A stretch of DNA of 64,000 nt from Providencia vermicola (GCF_020381325.1 NZ_JAGSPI010000001.1:248001-312000); one strand, 5' to 3'; counted from the stretch's first letter, positions 28,719-37,810 are shown. The notes: a model not told the origin generated them from the sequence alone. Numbers and translations: made by a program.

Positions 28719-28871
28719 ATGTCACATATGAAAACAGAAGTTGTGGTTGTTCGTTTAACAAAGCATGAACGCGCTTTATTAGATGCTGTAAAAACAAAAC
28801 CATTATTAGCGGATTGGCTGAAAGAAATCGCAATGGTTGAAGTGAAAGAACAAGAAAAAAAGGAACGTTAG
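28719..28871 (+). CDS. Small ribbon-helix-helix-like protein (50 residues)
   Basis: A short ATG-started frame encodes MSHMKTEVVVVRLTKHERA followed by an amphipathic helix, LLDAVKTKPLLADWLKEIAM, and a charged Lys/Glu tail. The beta-strand then two-helix pattern and VVRLTKHER resemble MetJ/Arc-type DNA-binding antitoxins. No toxin partner is adjacent. Codon use looks natural and the internal ATG at 28728 is an alternative start. Function is a guess. Confidence 0.5.
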   Translation: MSHMKTEVVVVRLTKHERALLDAVKTKPLLADWLKEIAMVEVKEQEKKER

Positions 28872-28996
28872 GCTGTGAAGTAAAAACACGTTATTCAGTC
28901 AGGTCATTTAATTTGATAAAAGCGATGTTGTCTTTTGATTAATCATCCGTTTTTGATAGTATCCAATTAGATGACTTAATTGGGATGTGTTAAGTA

Positions 28997-29584
28997 ATGA
29001 TAAAAGGGATTTTAATTACCTTCTTTGTTCTTGTATTAGTAGGTTGCAGCACAAATCAACTGGATGCCCCTTATGGCTTTAAATGGGGGCAAACTCCTGC
29101 TGATGTGAAACGGCTGAATTTAGTTGGGTTACAGTGCACTGAGTTTCAAGAAAACGGGGCGCTGTGCTCTACTCCAAATACGCCAACCGTAAAAGGACGA
29201 ATGTTTTTATTGATGTTTTCACGAGAAGAAAACACCTTGATGCTTATTTCTGCTCAAGGAAAGGATAGCCGTGATCAAGCTGTCATCTTAGCAGAGTATG
29301 ATGAAATTAATCAAAAAATGTATGAAAAATATGGTATTCCAAAGAAAACGATCGAGCGTTATAAACGCGACTCTTTTTTCCTAGATAAAATATCTGATGA
29401 CGAAACGACGCCATTTAAGCGGGTATATGAGCAAAATGGGATGCAAATAATGGTGGGGATCGTCAGTAATTCACATTTCAAAAAAATCCATAACAAAAAA
29501 GATATCATTTATTCAGTCATGATTATCTATAACTTAATTCCAGATAAGCCCCAAGAAATGACGACAAAAAATGAAATTGAGTAA
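28997..29584 (+). CDS. Predicted lipoprotein of unknown function
   Basis: The 195-residue protein begins with a lipoprotein signal (ILITFFVLVLVGCST; lipobox LVGC, lipidated Cys17), so it should be anchored to a membrane. The mature part starts YGFKWGQTPADVKRLNL, a pattern seen in small periplasmic proteins of unknown role. It has no recognisable enzyme motif. It stands alone. Confidence 0.7.
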   Translation: MIKGILITFFVLVLVGCSTNQLDAPYGFKWGQTPADVKRLNLVGLQCTEFQENGALCSTPNTPTVKGRMFLLMFSREENTLMLISAQGKDSRDQAVILAEYDEINQKMYEKYGIPKKTIERYKRDSFFLDKISDDETTPFKRVYEQNGMQIMVGIVSNSHFKKIHNKKDIIYSVMIIYNLIPDKPQEMTTKNEIE

Positions 29585-29721
29585 AAATACTTAATTTGAC
29601 TAAAAATGCGTAATTCTTTCATCTGGTTATAGCTAAATCTTAACTAAGAATATTCCCGTAGATGAAATAAGTGAATGATGATGAACTCAATATCATTATT
29701 TTATGAATATTGAGAAAATAC

Positions 29722-30036
29722 ATGAAAAAGACGCTGGCATTGGCACTATTGTTAATGATTATTCCACTATCTTCACAAGCAGGGTCTCATTATTCTCGTT
29801 GTGAAAAGAAAATCATAAAGTTGGAAAAACAGCTGCGCCATATATCTCATTATGAAAATAGGCATAAAATTGCCAAAATTAAGCAAAAAATTCATGAAAT
29901 TGAAGATAAATGTTATGACAGCCGCTCAGGTGCAACACGTATTTATGATAACTATCCACGTGGAAAAGCGAGTGAATTAGAAAGGGAATTAGAATCTTTA
30001 AGGCGTGTCATTGAAGCATTAAAGGACTTAAAATAG
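29722..30036 (+). CDS. Exported DUF1090-like protein
   Basis: About 104 residues: a signal peptide (KKTLALALLLMIIPLSSQAG) then a charged helical region with two spaced cysteines, HYSRCEKKIIKLEKQL and IHEIEDKCYDSRS, and a C-terminal helix (ELERELESLRRVIEALKDL). The Cys-to-Cys helical layout resembles DUF1090/YqjC proteins, though this one is shorter. I choose the ATG at 29722, with GAGAA five bases upstream. Confidence 0.6.
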   Translation: MKKTLALALLLMIIPLSSQAGSHYSRCEKKIIKLEKQLRHISHYENRHKIAKIKQKIHEIEDKCYDSRSGATRIYDNYPRGKASELERELESLRRVIEALKDLK

Positions 30037-30140
30037 ACAAAACTGGTCTGTTCACTATGTTTATTTTCCACCAGTCTTAAGTAAATGGAGAATATCAGGT
30101 ATATTAGACGCTGATTGTTAGCTACCAAGAAAGAATGACT

Positions 30141-31340
30141 ATGATTATCAAACCTAAAATTCGTGGTTTTATCTGCACTACAGCTCATCCTGCTGGCTGT
30201 GAAGCCAATGTTCGTGAGCAAATCGCCTATGTTAAATCTCGTGGCGAATTAAAAAATGGACCTAAAAAGGTTCTGGTTATTGGTGCATCCACCGGTTACG
30301 GTCTAGCTTCTCGTATCAATGCTGCTTTTGGCAGCGGTGCGGCAACTATCGGCGTATTTTTTGAAAAGCCAGGTAGTGAGAGCAAAACAGGTTCAGCCGG
30401 TTGGTATAACTCAGCTGGTTTTGACAAGGCTGCCAAAGAAGAAGGCTTATATGCAAAAAGCATTAACGGTGATGCCTTCTCTGATGAGTGCCGTCAAACA
30501 GTCATTGATTTAATTAAACAAGATTTAGGCCAAATTGATTTAGTGGTTTATTCACTGGCTTCCCCTGTGCGTAAAATGCCAGAAACGGGTGAACTCGTAC
30601 GTTCTGCGTTGAAACCGATTGGCGAGCCGTACAAATCTGTTGCATTAGATACAAACAAAGATGTATTGATTGAAGCGGTTGTTGAGCCTGCGAATGAACA
30701 AGAAATCGCTGATACTGTTAAAGTGATGGGCGGTCAGGACTGGGAACTGTGGATGAATGCGTTAGATGAAGCTGGTGTTCTGGCGGATAACGCCCAGTCA
30801 GTAGCTTATTCTTACATCGGTACTGATTTAACGTGGCCAATCTACTGGCATGGTACTTTAGGAAAGGCCAAAGAAGATTTAGACCGTGCAGCGCATGCAA
30901 TTAACCAAAAATTGCAGGCAAAAGGCGGCTCAGCTTATGTCGCAGTATTAAAATCTGTGGTTACGCAAGCATCTTCAGCTATTCCTGTTATGCCATTATA
31001 TATCTCTATCGTGTTTAAGATCATGAAAGAACAAGGCATTCACGAAGGTTGTATCGAACAAATCCAACGTTTATTTGCAACTAAGTTGTTCAGCGGTACT
31101 GCACCAGATACTGATGAAAAACACCGTCTGCGTTTAGATGATTGGGAATTACGTGATGATGTCCAAGAGACTTGCCGCGAAATTTGGAAGCAGCTTAATG
31201 ATAATAACATCAATGAGCTGACTGATTATCAAGGCTATAAAGCTGAATTCTTACGTTTATTTGGTTTTGGCTTGAATGGCGTCGATTATGATGCAGATTT
31301 AAGTGGCGAAGCTAACTTTGAAGTGATTGAACTGGTTTAA
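30141..31340 (+). CDS. fabV: Enoyl-[ACP] reductase (NADH) FabV
   Basis: FabV reduces trans-2-enoyl-ACP/CoA in the last step of fatty acid elongation. The 399-residue protein matches the family end to end: N-terminal [24 protein letters not shown]-binding [16 protein letters not shown] (~48-63), the active-site Tyr-x8-Lys in [14 protein letters not shown] (~235-248), and C-terminal [12 protein letters not shown]. The ATG at 30141 gives the canonical N-terminus; one at 30135 adds two residues. FabV enzymes are known to tolerate triclosan, unlike FabI. It stands alone and ends before a structured repeat. Confidence 0.96.
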   Translation: MIIKPKIRGFICTTAHPAGCEANVREQIAYVKSRGELKNGPKKVLVIGASTGYGLASRINAAFGSGAATIGVFFEKPGSESKTGSAGWYNSAGFDKAAKEEGLYAKSINGDAFSDECRQTVIDLIKQDLGQIDLVVYSLASPVRKMPETGELVRSALKPIGEPYKSVALDTNKDVLIEAVVEPANEQEIADTVKVMGGQDWELWMNALDEAGVLADNAQSVAYSYIGTDLTWPIYWHGTLGKAKEDLDRAAHAINQKLQAKGGSAYVAVLKSVVTQASSAIPVMPLYISIVFKIMKEQGIHEGCIEQIQRLFATKLFSGTAPDTDEKHRLRLDDWELRDDVQETCREIWKQLNDNNINELTDYQGYKAEFLRLFGFGLNGVDYDADLSGEANFEVIELV

Positions 31341-31370
31341 TAAGCTACTCATCATTCATTTAATATAAAG

Positions 31371-31557
31371 AACCCGCATACATATGCGGGTTGAGGTTGT
31401 TGACAAAGCAGGATAAAAGCGTGGTTTTTCCTGCTTTGTGTTATCAGCCGAAAATCAATAAATTGATTTTCCTAATTTATTTTCAAAACCTATCCAACCT
31501 GCCGCCAAACCTAATCGGTTTGTCAGCAGTCTGAACCCGCATACATATGCGGGTTTT
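31371..31557. repeat. Structured intergenic repeat bounded by two identical hairpins
   Basis: AACCCGCATACATATGCGGGTT occurs twice, at 31371-31392 and 31534-31555, 163 bp apart; the second copy runs into a T tract and works as a terminator. Between them are three more inverted repeats: ACAAAGCAGG/CCTGCTTTGT (31403-31412 with 31430-31439), AAAATCAAT/ATTGATTTT (31451-31470) and AAACC/GGTTT (31507-31521). The whole looks like a duplicated fabV terminator with an inserted or intervening multi-hairpin unit. Confidence 0.6.
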
Positions 31558-31564
31558 TTATAGT

Positions 31565-32086
31565 CTAATTTTGAGGTGAGGATATTTTGCTTTTAACAAA
31601 CAAAATAAATTGCTGGCTTTCTTGTTCTGATGTAAAGCTGCGAGCAGGAATAATCACTGCATAGACTCTATCTAAAAATAGATACAATAAATCACCATCC
31701 GTTCGGATAAACTGCACTGCACTCCATTTTATCGATGAAGAACCTTGATTACTGGTCTCATGCATCCCCTCATCATCAAACCGATATTCACGTTCAATAA
31801 ATAGAAATCCATCATCATCGGGAATAGCTTTATTAAAACTTTGTACCATACGTAGCGCAAAGGTAATAAATAGCAAGACCGCCAATAAAAAAGAAATGAA
31901 AATGATCGGTAAGGTTGCTTGAAAATATCGAAAGGCAGAGGCGCAAGCGACAATAAAAACAAGTATAAAAAGAGTAAAGGGTAAGCTACTCGTTTTCTTT
32001 TTCGAAAAATATTTGTTTTTAAAACAGTAACGGCTAAACCTTATGTAATCAGTGCGGTTAAGTGAAACCAAAATTGGATTTATCAT
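31565..32086 (-). CDS. YcxB-like membrane protein
   Basis: The 173-residue protein has two membrane helices (about residues 36-53 and 57-80) and a soluble C-terminal half with REYRFDDEGMHETSNQGSSSIKWSAVQFI and YAVIIPARSFTSEQE, the pattern of the YcxB-like C-terminal domain. That domain's role is unknown. It converges on fabV's terminator. Confidence 0.75.
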   Translation of the reverse strand: MINPILVSLNRTDYIRFSRYCFKNKYFSKKKTSSLPFTLFILVFIVACASAFRYFQATLPIIFISFLLAVLLFITFALRMVQSFNKAIPDDDGFLFIEREYRFDDEGMHETSNQGSSSIKWSAVQFIRTDGDLLYLFLDRVYAVIIPARSFTSEQESQQFILFVKSKISSPQN

Positions 32087-32196
32087 AAACGATATCTTAA
32101 TTATTTTTGTTAGAAAATAAGTGTTGTTGGGATAATAGCGGTAAGCGTATCGGGTGTAAATTGGTTAGATAGGAATAGGGGTAACAATTAGATAAA

Positions 32197-32219
32197 TTCC
32201 CCGAACGGAGTTCGGGGAA
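32197..32219 (-). terminator. Hairpin terminator after the MORN-type lipoprotein gene
   Basis: TTCCCCGAAC (32197-32206) and GTTCGGGGAA (32210-32219) are 10-bp perfect arms with a 3-base loop, just beyond the stop on the minus strand; a short T-rich run follows. Confidence 0.7.
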
Positions 32220-32225
32220 AGATAA

Positions 32226-32771
32226 TTATTGGTCTAAATAAACCTTACCGTTACGAAAATAGCCTTTAGTTGTCACAGAACCATTTTCATCGAATTCAGT
32301 GATTTCATCCACAAGCTCGCCATTATTAAAGGTACCTATGATATGGGGCTTATTAGAGGGGGTATTGTGGTAAATTTTAAATGGGCCTGATAATTTTCCA
32401 TTGGACGCTGTCATTTCAATATCAATACGTCCATCATCATGATATGTACGGACTAGACCATCAACCTGGCAGTTTTTAAGGCTAATATCAGATTCGATTT
32501 TACCGTTTTTATAGTAGCTTTTTAGGTATTTATCAAGGCATCCTTTATGTATCCACGTTTTTAATTCAGGCTTACCATCACCGTATTTGGTTTCAAATGC
32601 TCCATCAGCAATTCCTTCTGGGGCTTCAGTTGAAGGAAATTCAATTTTTTGGAGTTCTTCAAGTGAATCATATTTTGAACTTGAGCTGGATAATCCACCA
32701 ACTTGGCAGCCAGAAATAATTAGCGCAAAAGAAAAAAATACGACAGATTTTAATTGATTTATTTTTAACAT
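32226..32771 (-). CDS. Lipoprotein with MORN/YwqK-type repeats
   Basis: The 181 residues start with a lipoprotein signal (SVVFFSFALIISGCQVGG, lipobox ISGC) and then carry repeated YYKNGKIESDISLKNC, YHDDGRIDIEMTASNGKLSG, and FNNGELVDEITEFDENGSV units, the MORN_2/YwqK pattern in which each strand pair has the form xxNGxL. Such repeats occur in antitoxin-like and envelope proteins. No toxin partner lies beside it; function unknown. Confidence 0.75.
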   Translation of the reverse strand: MLKINQLKSVVFFSFALIISGCQVGGLSSSSSKYDSLEELQKIEFPSTEAPEGIADGAFETKYGDGKPELKTWIHKGCLDKYLKSYYKNGKIESDISLKNCQVDGLVRTYHDDGRIDIEMTASNGKLSGPFKIYHNTPSNKPHIIGTFNNGELVDEITEFDENGSVTTKGYFRNGKVYLDQ

Positions 32772-32979
32772 ATTAACCCTATCTATTGCTGTGAAAAATT
32801 ATTTTATTCAATTACCTATATGACTATAGACGTTTTATGACGCATTATGGTGAGAATTTTCTTAAACTATTTGTTTTGTTATTACCTATTTTTATGAATT
32901 TTAAAATAGTGATTTTAGTCGTTAAGGTAATAAGGTAATTTAGCATTAGAATATTATTTTGTGATAAAGAGAGTTGCGA

Positions 32980-34185
32980 ATGTTAGTTGTTGAAATGCTA
33001 AGCACTGGTGATGAAGTTCTACATGGTCAAATCATTGATACTAATGCAGCATGGTTGGCTGATTGTTTTTTCCAGCAAGGTCTCCCTTTAAGTACAAGAA
33101 TGACAGTGGGGGATAATTTAGAAAGCTTAGTTAATGCTTTTTTGGAGCGTAGTCAGCATGCGGATATTCTGATTGTGAACGGTGGGCTTGGGCCAACGAG
33201 TGACGATCTCAGTGCATTAGCTGCAGCAAAAGCAGCGGGTGTACCATTGATTGAGCGTACGCAGTGGATTGAAGTGATGGAGCGCTATTTTATTAGCCGT
33301 GGGCGAGTTATGCCTGAAACTAATCGTAAACAAGCATTACTTCCTGAAAATGCAGAATTAATTGATAATCCAGTGGGCACAGCGTGTGGGTTTTCAATAA
33401 CGCTTAATGACTGTTTGTTATTTTTTACTCCAGGTGTACCGTCAGAATTTAAAGTCATGGTGAATGACCAAATACTTCCTCGATTACGGGCGCGTTTTAC
33501 CTTACCCGAGCCGCCCATCTGCTTACGTTTAACCAGTTTTGGACGTAGTGAAAGCAGTTTAGCAAAACAATTCGATCATATTGAGTTGCCTGATGCATGT
33601 GTGCTCGGTTACCGCTCTTCTATGCCAATAATTGAATTAAAATTGACTGGGCCAGCTTCTCAAAAAGCGCTCATGGAACAACACTGGCACAGCATTAAGC
33701 AAAGTGTTGGGGATAACCTGATTTTTGAAGGTACTGAGGGTTTTGCTAAGAAAATCAGCAAACAATTACAAGAAAGGCAATTAAAAGTTGCAGTGAGTGA
33801 GCAGTTTAGTGCGGGGTTATTAAGTTGGACACTAAATTCAGTAGAAGCTTTAAATAATATGAGCTATGTGATTGAGAATGACCGAGAACAAGCACTCACA
33901 ACATTAATAGACCGAGCAAAAAATATCGCTAAAGATCAATTCGCTTCTATAGGATTGGTCATAGGGGAATTTGATGGTCAATTTTTAAACTTCGCATTAT
34001 CTACCCCTGAAAAGTGTTATGCACAAAGGGTACATTATTTACCCAATAATCACTCAAAGAAAGAAAAGCAAGAAGTCAGTGTGATGCTTATGTTAGATAT
34101 GCTCTCTCGTTGGTTAAATGGTCGTGAAGTCATTGGGTATTATGAATGGTTGGTTCAAACAGAATCACTTATTTTGGATAATTAG
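32980..34185 (+). CDS. yfaY: CinA-family protein YfaY
   Basis: The 401-residue protein is strongly similar to E. coli YfaY: VEMLSTGDEVLHGQIIDTNAAWLA at the N-terminus, VNGGLGPTSDDLSALAAA near residue 67, NPVGTACGFSI, FFTPGVPSEFKVMV, and FGRSESSLAKQ. The N-terminal MoaB/COG1058 domain is intact; the C-terminal CinA amidase domain is divergent (SEQFSAGLLSW in place of the usual SCTGG), so nicotinamide-nucleotide deamidase activity is doubtful. I choose the ATG at 32980 over an in-frame TTG at 32974. Confidence 0.9.
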   Translation: MLVVEMLSTGDEVLHGQIIDTNAAWLADCFFQQGLPLSTRMTVGDNLESLVNAFLERSQHADILIVNGGLGPTSDDLSALAAAKAAGVPLIERTQWIEVMERYFISRGRVMPETNRKQALLPENAELIDNPVGTACGFSITLNDCLLFFTPGVPSEFKVMVNDQILPRLRARFTLPEPPICLRLTSFGRSESSLAKQFDHIELPDACVLGYRSSMPIIELKLTGPASQKALMEQHWHSIKQSVGDNLIFEGTEGFAKKISKQLQERQLKVAVSEQFSAGLLSWTLNSVEALNNMSYVIENDREQALTTLIDRAKNIAKDQFASIGLVIGEFDGQFLNFALSTPEKCYAQRVHYLPNNHSKKEKQEVSVMLMLDMLSRWLNGREVIGYYEWLVQTESLILDN

Positions 34186-34222
34186 TGGATACGACTTAAC
34201 TATTAATAAATTAAGGTGGTTT

Positions 34223-34609
34223 ATGAGCAACTTGATTTCTGGGGGATGCCTTTGTGGTGATATTCGCTTTCAGGCAAAATCCCCCCGTAATGTTCACTCG
34301 TGTTCATGTGATATTTGCCAAAAGCAAACAGGTGCACAGACTTTAGTCTGGCTTGAATTTGCAGCTGAAAATGTTGAATGGGTAGGAAAAGGTGGAAAAC
34401 CTGCAACGTATCGTTCATCTGATTATTCAAGTAGGGCATTTTGCTCGCAATGTGGTAGCTCACTAGGTGCAATTGATGACGAACCTACAGTTGCTTTACT
34501 AACTGGTGTGATGGATGATCCCGCGCAGCTAGAGTTACTATTAGAGTATCATTCTTTTGTTGATTTAGCGCCAGCTTGGTGGCGTCACTTAATCAATTAT
34601 GAACAGTAA
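34223..34609 (+). CDS. GFA/CENP-V domain protein (second in window)
   Basis: The 128-residue protein has the zinc-site pattern GGCLCGDIRF, HSCSCDICQKQTGAQT and FCSQCGSSLGAID. The ATG at 34223 is preceded by AAGGTGG; an open frame extends further upstream but overlaps yfaY. It follows yfaY closely and starts a short run with the next gene, 2 nt apart. Confidence 0.85.
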   Translation: MSNLISGGCLCGDIRFQAKSPRNVHSCSCDICQKQTGAQTLVWLEFAAENVEWVGKGGKPATYRSSDYSSRAFCSQCGSSLGAIDDEPTVALLTGVMDDPAQLELLLEYHSFVDLAPAWWRHLINYEQ

Positions 34610-34611
34610 TT

Positions 34612-35448
34612 GTGCTTACTCTAAAAGGAGTTAAGTCCGTAAGAATTCGGTTAAATGATAATGGTGAAATAGTGGCTTTAGATAAAAATGGTTGTATTCT
34701 TGTTCTTGGCGAGCAGCCTTATCAATCAGAATTTCAGCAAGTAATAACTGAGTCAATCAATTGCCTTAGTGCTTTATTAAACAAGAATCTTCACAGTATT
34801 TATATTTATGGTAGCGTGGCGAAAGGGCAAGCAACGCCATATAAATCTGACCTTGATCTCTGTGTCATTGTGAATCAACCTCTCAACCAAATCGAAGTAT
34901 CTCATTTAGTGCAACTGCAAGAGACTTTGGCTTCAGACTACCAAGTCGTTAGTAAAGTTGATTTTGATATTGGTACCTATCCAGAAGTCATGGATAAGGC
35001 TAATTTATATAGCTGGGGTTATTGGATAAAACACCACTGTCGCTGCCTTTATGGTGATGATCTAAGCAAAAAATTTATGCCATTTTTGCCTTCAAAGAAA
35101 ATTGTGGATGCAGTCAATGGTGATTTTATCGAGGTATTAAATGGCTATATACATCAAATCGACACTTGTCGTGATTTAACTAAGCGAAAGTTTTTGCAAA
35201 GGGCTGCTTCTAGGAAGTTAATCCGCTCTACCGATCTTTTACGCAAAGAAGCAGATAAAGACTGGCCTGATAGCCTTGAAGATTATGTGCAAAAAATAAT
35301 ACGGCGCTATCCTACACAAAAAAGGCCAATACAATATTTTTTAGTTCAGGCAAGGGAGCCATCTGCTCATGACCAGCAATTTACTGCTCATCTATATGAA
35401 TTTATGAATTGGCTTTCGTATGAAAGAGATCATATAACGAAATTCTGA
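34612..35448 (+). CDS. MNT-type nucleotidyltransferase domain protein
   Basis: The 278-residue protein contains the Pol-beta-type nucleotidyltransferase core IYGSVAKGQATPYKSDLDLCVIV (~63-85; GS followed by DxD metal ligands) and a third acidic position in KVDFDIGTY near residue 118. The C-terminal half is helical and basic. The arrangement resembles aminoglycoside/streptomycin-type and MNT/HEPN-linked transferases, but no antitoxin-toxin partner is present, so the acceptor is unknown. It uses a GTG start 2 nt after the GFA gene. Confidence 0.75.
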   Translation: MLTLKGVKSVRIRLNDNGEIVALDKNGCILVLGEQPYQSEFQQVITESINCLSALLNKNLHSIYIYGSVAKGQATPYKSDLDLCVIVNQPLNQIEVSHLVQLQETLASDYQVVSKVDFDIGTYPEVMDKANLYSWGYWIKHHCRCLYGDDLSKKFMPFLPSKKIVDAVNGDFIEVLNGYIHQIDTCRDLTKRKFLQRAASRKLIRSTDLLRKEADKDWPDSLEDYVQKIIRRYPTQKRPIQYFLVQAREPSAHDQQFTAHLYEFMNWLSYERDHITKF

Positions 35449-35452
35449 ACGA

Positions 35453-35884
35453 CTATTTTTCGTTAGGCTGTACTGCTTCAATAATATAGTTAAAGCTTGA
35501 GATCCCTTTTTTGCAGGCTTTATCTTTTAAAAGTGAGGGTGTTTTATCAATAGTACTTTTCAGAGCAGACAATTGGCTTGCGTATGCTTCTGCACCGATA
35601 ATATCGGGATTTTTGTTTAAGTATTCAACAGCAGTGTCAACTTTTTGATAAAAATATTCGCAAGGGTTATCACTTATTTCTATCGCTTGTAAGTCTTTCA
35701 AGGTATTTGGTATTAATTGCTCTGAATTTTGTTTAATAAGCTCAATATATTCTCCAGATTTAACCTGCTCAACTAAGGTTAACACCTTATTTTTCATATT
35801 GAAAAACATGACAATAGCAATAATCAGTGCCACGAGTAAAATAATATTAATGGTAATACTGATTCCGAGAAAATACTTTTTCAT
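35453..35884 (-). CDS. Membrane-anchored protein of unknown function
   Basis: About 143 residues with one N-terminal helix (YFLGISITINIILLVALIIAIVMFF) and a helical, probably periplasmic, remainder with two spaced cysteines (NPCEYFY and DKACKKG). I choose the ATG at 35884, with AAGGAA about seven bases upstream; the frame is open further but lacks such a site. Family not recognised. Confidence 0.65.
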   Translation of the reverse strand: MKKYFLGISITINIILLVALIIAIVMFFNMKNKVLTLVEQVKSGEYIELIKQNSEQLIPNTLKDLQAIEISDNPCEYFYQKVDTAVEYLNKNPDIIGAEAYASQLSALKSTIDKTPSLLKDKACKKGISSFNYIIEAVQPNEK

Positions 35885-36016
35885 TACATTCCTTGATTGA
35901 AAAATTGAGTATAAAAACAAGGTAATTCCTTTGCACATTTTTGTCTCTAGGAATAACATGAAAATTAAGATAGCTCTAATCAATGAGCTACCTTAAGAAT
36001 AAGTATCAGTGATAAT

Positions 36017-36442
36017 TTAGCGGACAGTTAAAACAGAGATTTTTGAGTTTTGAATAACCATCGACGCCGTTGAACCGAGGAAATAGGTCGACATCCCTGG
36101 TCTTCTTGAGCCAATTACGATCAAATCAGCTGAAATTTCTTCAGCAACGCGTAATATTTCATCTCTTGGTGTGCCCATTAATACTTGAGCGCTATATTTA
36201 TTTGCGGAAATATTAAATTCTTTGATAATTTCAGCAAGCTGTTTAGTTACATTTTCTTGTTCACTGTCTGCTTTTTCAGCAAAGCCAAAACCCATCGTAG
36301 TATAAAAAGGAACAGTCGGAATGATGGCTAAAAAATGGATGTGTGCATTTTCATATTCAGCCAAATATTGAATATGTGACATGACCAGATGAGCTAAGCT
36401 TTTCTCTGTAATATCAATAGGTACTAAGATCTTATTATACAT
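36017..36442 (-). CDS. uspF: Universal stress protein, UspF-like
   Basis: The 141-residue protein begins YNKILVPIDITEKSLAHLV and ends GSTASMVIQNSKISVLTVR, the UspF/UspG pattern, with the ATP-binding GTPRDEIL and GSRRPGMSTYFLGSTAS segments. UspF-type proteins are nucleotide-binding stress proteins linked to adhesion and survival. It stands alone. Confidence 0.85.
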   Translation of the reverse strand: MYNKILVPIDITEKSLAHLVMSHIQYLAEYENAHIHFLAIIPTVPFYTTMGFGFAEKADSEQENVTKQLAEIIKEFNISANKYSAQVLMGTPRDEILRVAEEISADLIVIGSRRPGMSTYFLGSTASMVIQNSKISVLTVR

Positions 36443-36767
36443 GTTTTTCTCCAGCTTTCATTTAATGAGTCCATGCTGTAATCGAATTTAGAATTATAAA
36501 TAGATACTAATTTATATTAGCCTTTTGTTAAATAAAACGCGAAAAGGCTAGCAAGCGGGTCAACCAAAATTTCGCAAATTGATCATAGCCGATTAACAAG
36601 ATAAATACTTTGACGGCGGATTCATCTTAAACAAGTTAATAGAAAAACACCTGTTATTTTTCATGCTACTTGTGCTATTTAAATCGCCTTAGCTTTGCAT
36701 TGCGACATCATTGTTATATGATTTATTATAATTTATATATATTTCGTATTGTTGAGTCGAGGGCATT
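36443..36767. other. Gene-free stretch, divergent promoters presumed
   Basis: These ~325 bases separate the divergent usp and ParD-like genes. A+T-rich with no convincing gene; no clear operator or hairpin was recognised. Confidence 0.4.
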
Positions 36768-36974
36768 TTGGGGATCGTAAAAATTTCAGATGAACTGCAT
36801 GATTATTTGCGTCATGCAAGCCAGGTGATGTCACGCTCCATAAACTCGCAAGCTGAGTTTTGGATAAAAATAGGTATGCAAGCAGAGTTAAATCCAGATA
36901 AGACATTTACAATGTTAATCAATGAGATGCTAGAAAAAGAGTTATCTGAGGTAAAAGGAAAAGTTCATGAATAA
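36768..36974 (+). CDS. ParD-like ribbon-helix-helix protein
   Basis: This 68-residue protein starts at a TTG (with GAGGG five bases upstream) and reads GIVKISDELHDYLRHASQVMSRSINSQAEFWIKIG followed by a Glu/Lys-rich C-terminus. That is the ParD-like family, resembling type II antitoxins with an N-terminal ribbon-helix-helix DNA-binding fold. It overlaps the downstream methionine aminopeptidase gene by 8 nt, so the two form one unit. There is no ParE toxin. Confidence 0.8.
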   Translation: MGIVKISDELHDYLRHASQVMSRSINSQAEFWIKIGMQAELNPDKTFTMLINEMLEKELSEVKGKVHE

Positions 36975-37737
36975 TATTACAATAAAAACAGCAGAAGAAA
37001 TTGAACTGATGCGTGAGTCAGGGAAACTATTGGCGCGTGTATTTAAAATGCTTGATTCAGTTATTGTACCAGGCATTTCGACCATGGAAATTAACGACAA
37101 AGTAGAACGTTATATTATTGAGGAATTACAAGCACGCCCTGCGAGTAAAGGGCAATATGGTTACCAGTATGTGTTAAATACTTCATTAAATGAAGTAGTA
37201 TGCCATGGCATACCTAAGACAGATGAAATCTTAAAAAATAAAGATATTGTTAATGTTGATATTACCTTGGAAAAAAATGGTTTTATTGCCGATTCAAGTA
37301 AAATGTATGTCATGCCAGATGCATCGCCACTAGCACGTAAGCTTGTTAAAGACACCTATTTTGCAATGTGGGAAGGAATCAAGCAAGTTAAGCCTGGTGC
37401 AACGTTAGGAGATATTGGCTCTGCTATTCAACATTATGCAGAATCAAAAGGTTATAGTGTTGTTCGTGAATACTGTGGGCATGGTATTGGCCGCGAAATG
37501 CATGAAGATCCACAAGTACTGCATTATGGCGTTAAAGGTAAAGGTATAGAGTTAAAAGAAGGTATGACATTTACTATTGAACCCATGATTAACCAAGGGG
37601 GTATGAAAATTAAAACGAAAAAAGATGGTTGGACTGTAGTTACAAGAGATAAAAAACTGTCAGCACAATCTGAACATACCATTTTAGTGACGAAAGAAGG
37701 ATATGAAGTATTAACTTTGCGTGATGAAGAAAAATAG
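36967..37737 (+). CDS. map: Type I methionine aminopeptidase (second Map)
   Basis: The 256-residue enzyme removes N-terminal methionine. All metal ligands can be seen: Asp in IVNVDITLEK, Asp in FIADSSKMYV, His in CGHGIGREMHE, Glu in TFTIEPM and Glu in SAQSEHTIL. It is close to E. coli Map but located away from rpsB-tsf, so it is likely an additional copy. It is translationally coupled to the ParD-like gene, a pairing that suggests regulated expression. Confidence 0.93.
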   Translation: MNNITIKTAEEIELMRESGKLLARVFKMLDSVIVPGISTMEINDKVERYIIEELQARPASKGQYGYQYVLNTSLNEVVCHGIPKTDEILKNKDIVNVDITLEKNGFIADSSKMYVMPDASPLARKLVKDTYFAMWEGIKQVKPGATLGDIGSAIQHYAESKGYSVVREYCGHGIGREMHEDPQVLHYGVKGKGIELKEGMTFTIEPMINQGGMKIKTKKDGWTVVTRDKKLSAQSEHTILVTKEGYEVLTLRDEEK

Positions 37738-37754
37738 ATTTTAAGTCTTATCAT

Positions 37755-37790
37755 AATGAGTTTGTTAGCCAAAAAGGTAGCAAACTCATT
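37755..37790. terminator. Bidirectional terminator after map
   Basis: AATGAGTTTG (37755-37764) and CAAACTCATT (37781-37790) are 10-bp perfect arms, followed by TTGTTT. The flanking genes converge. Confidence 0.75.
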
Positions 37791-37810
37791 TTGTTTGCAG
37801 TAAGTCTTAA

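Noticed and set aside
28719-28871. Toxin-antitoxin pair with the small ribbon-helix-helix-like gene
   Set aside because: No toxin-type frame lies beside it; the next gene is a separate lipoprotein with its own spacing.
34612-35448. Aminoglycoside resistance gene call for the nucleotidyltransferase
   Set aside because: Only the generic GS...DxD core is visible; similarity to known resistance enzymes beyond that is not clear.
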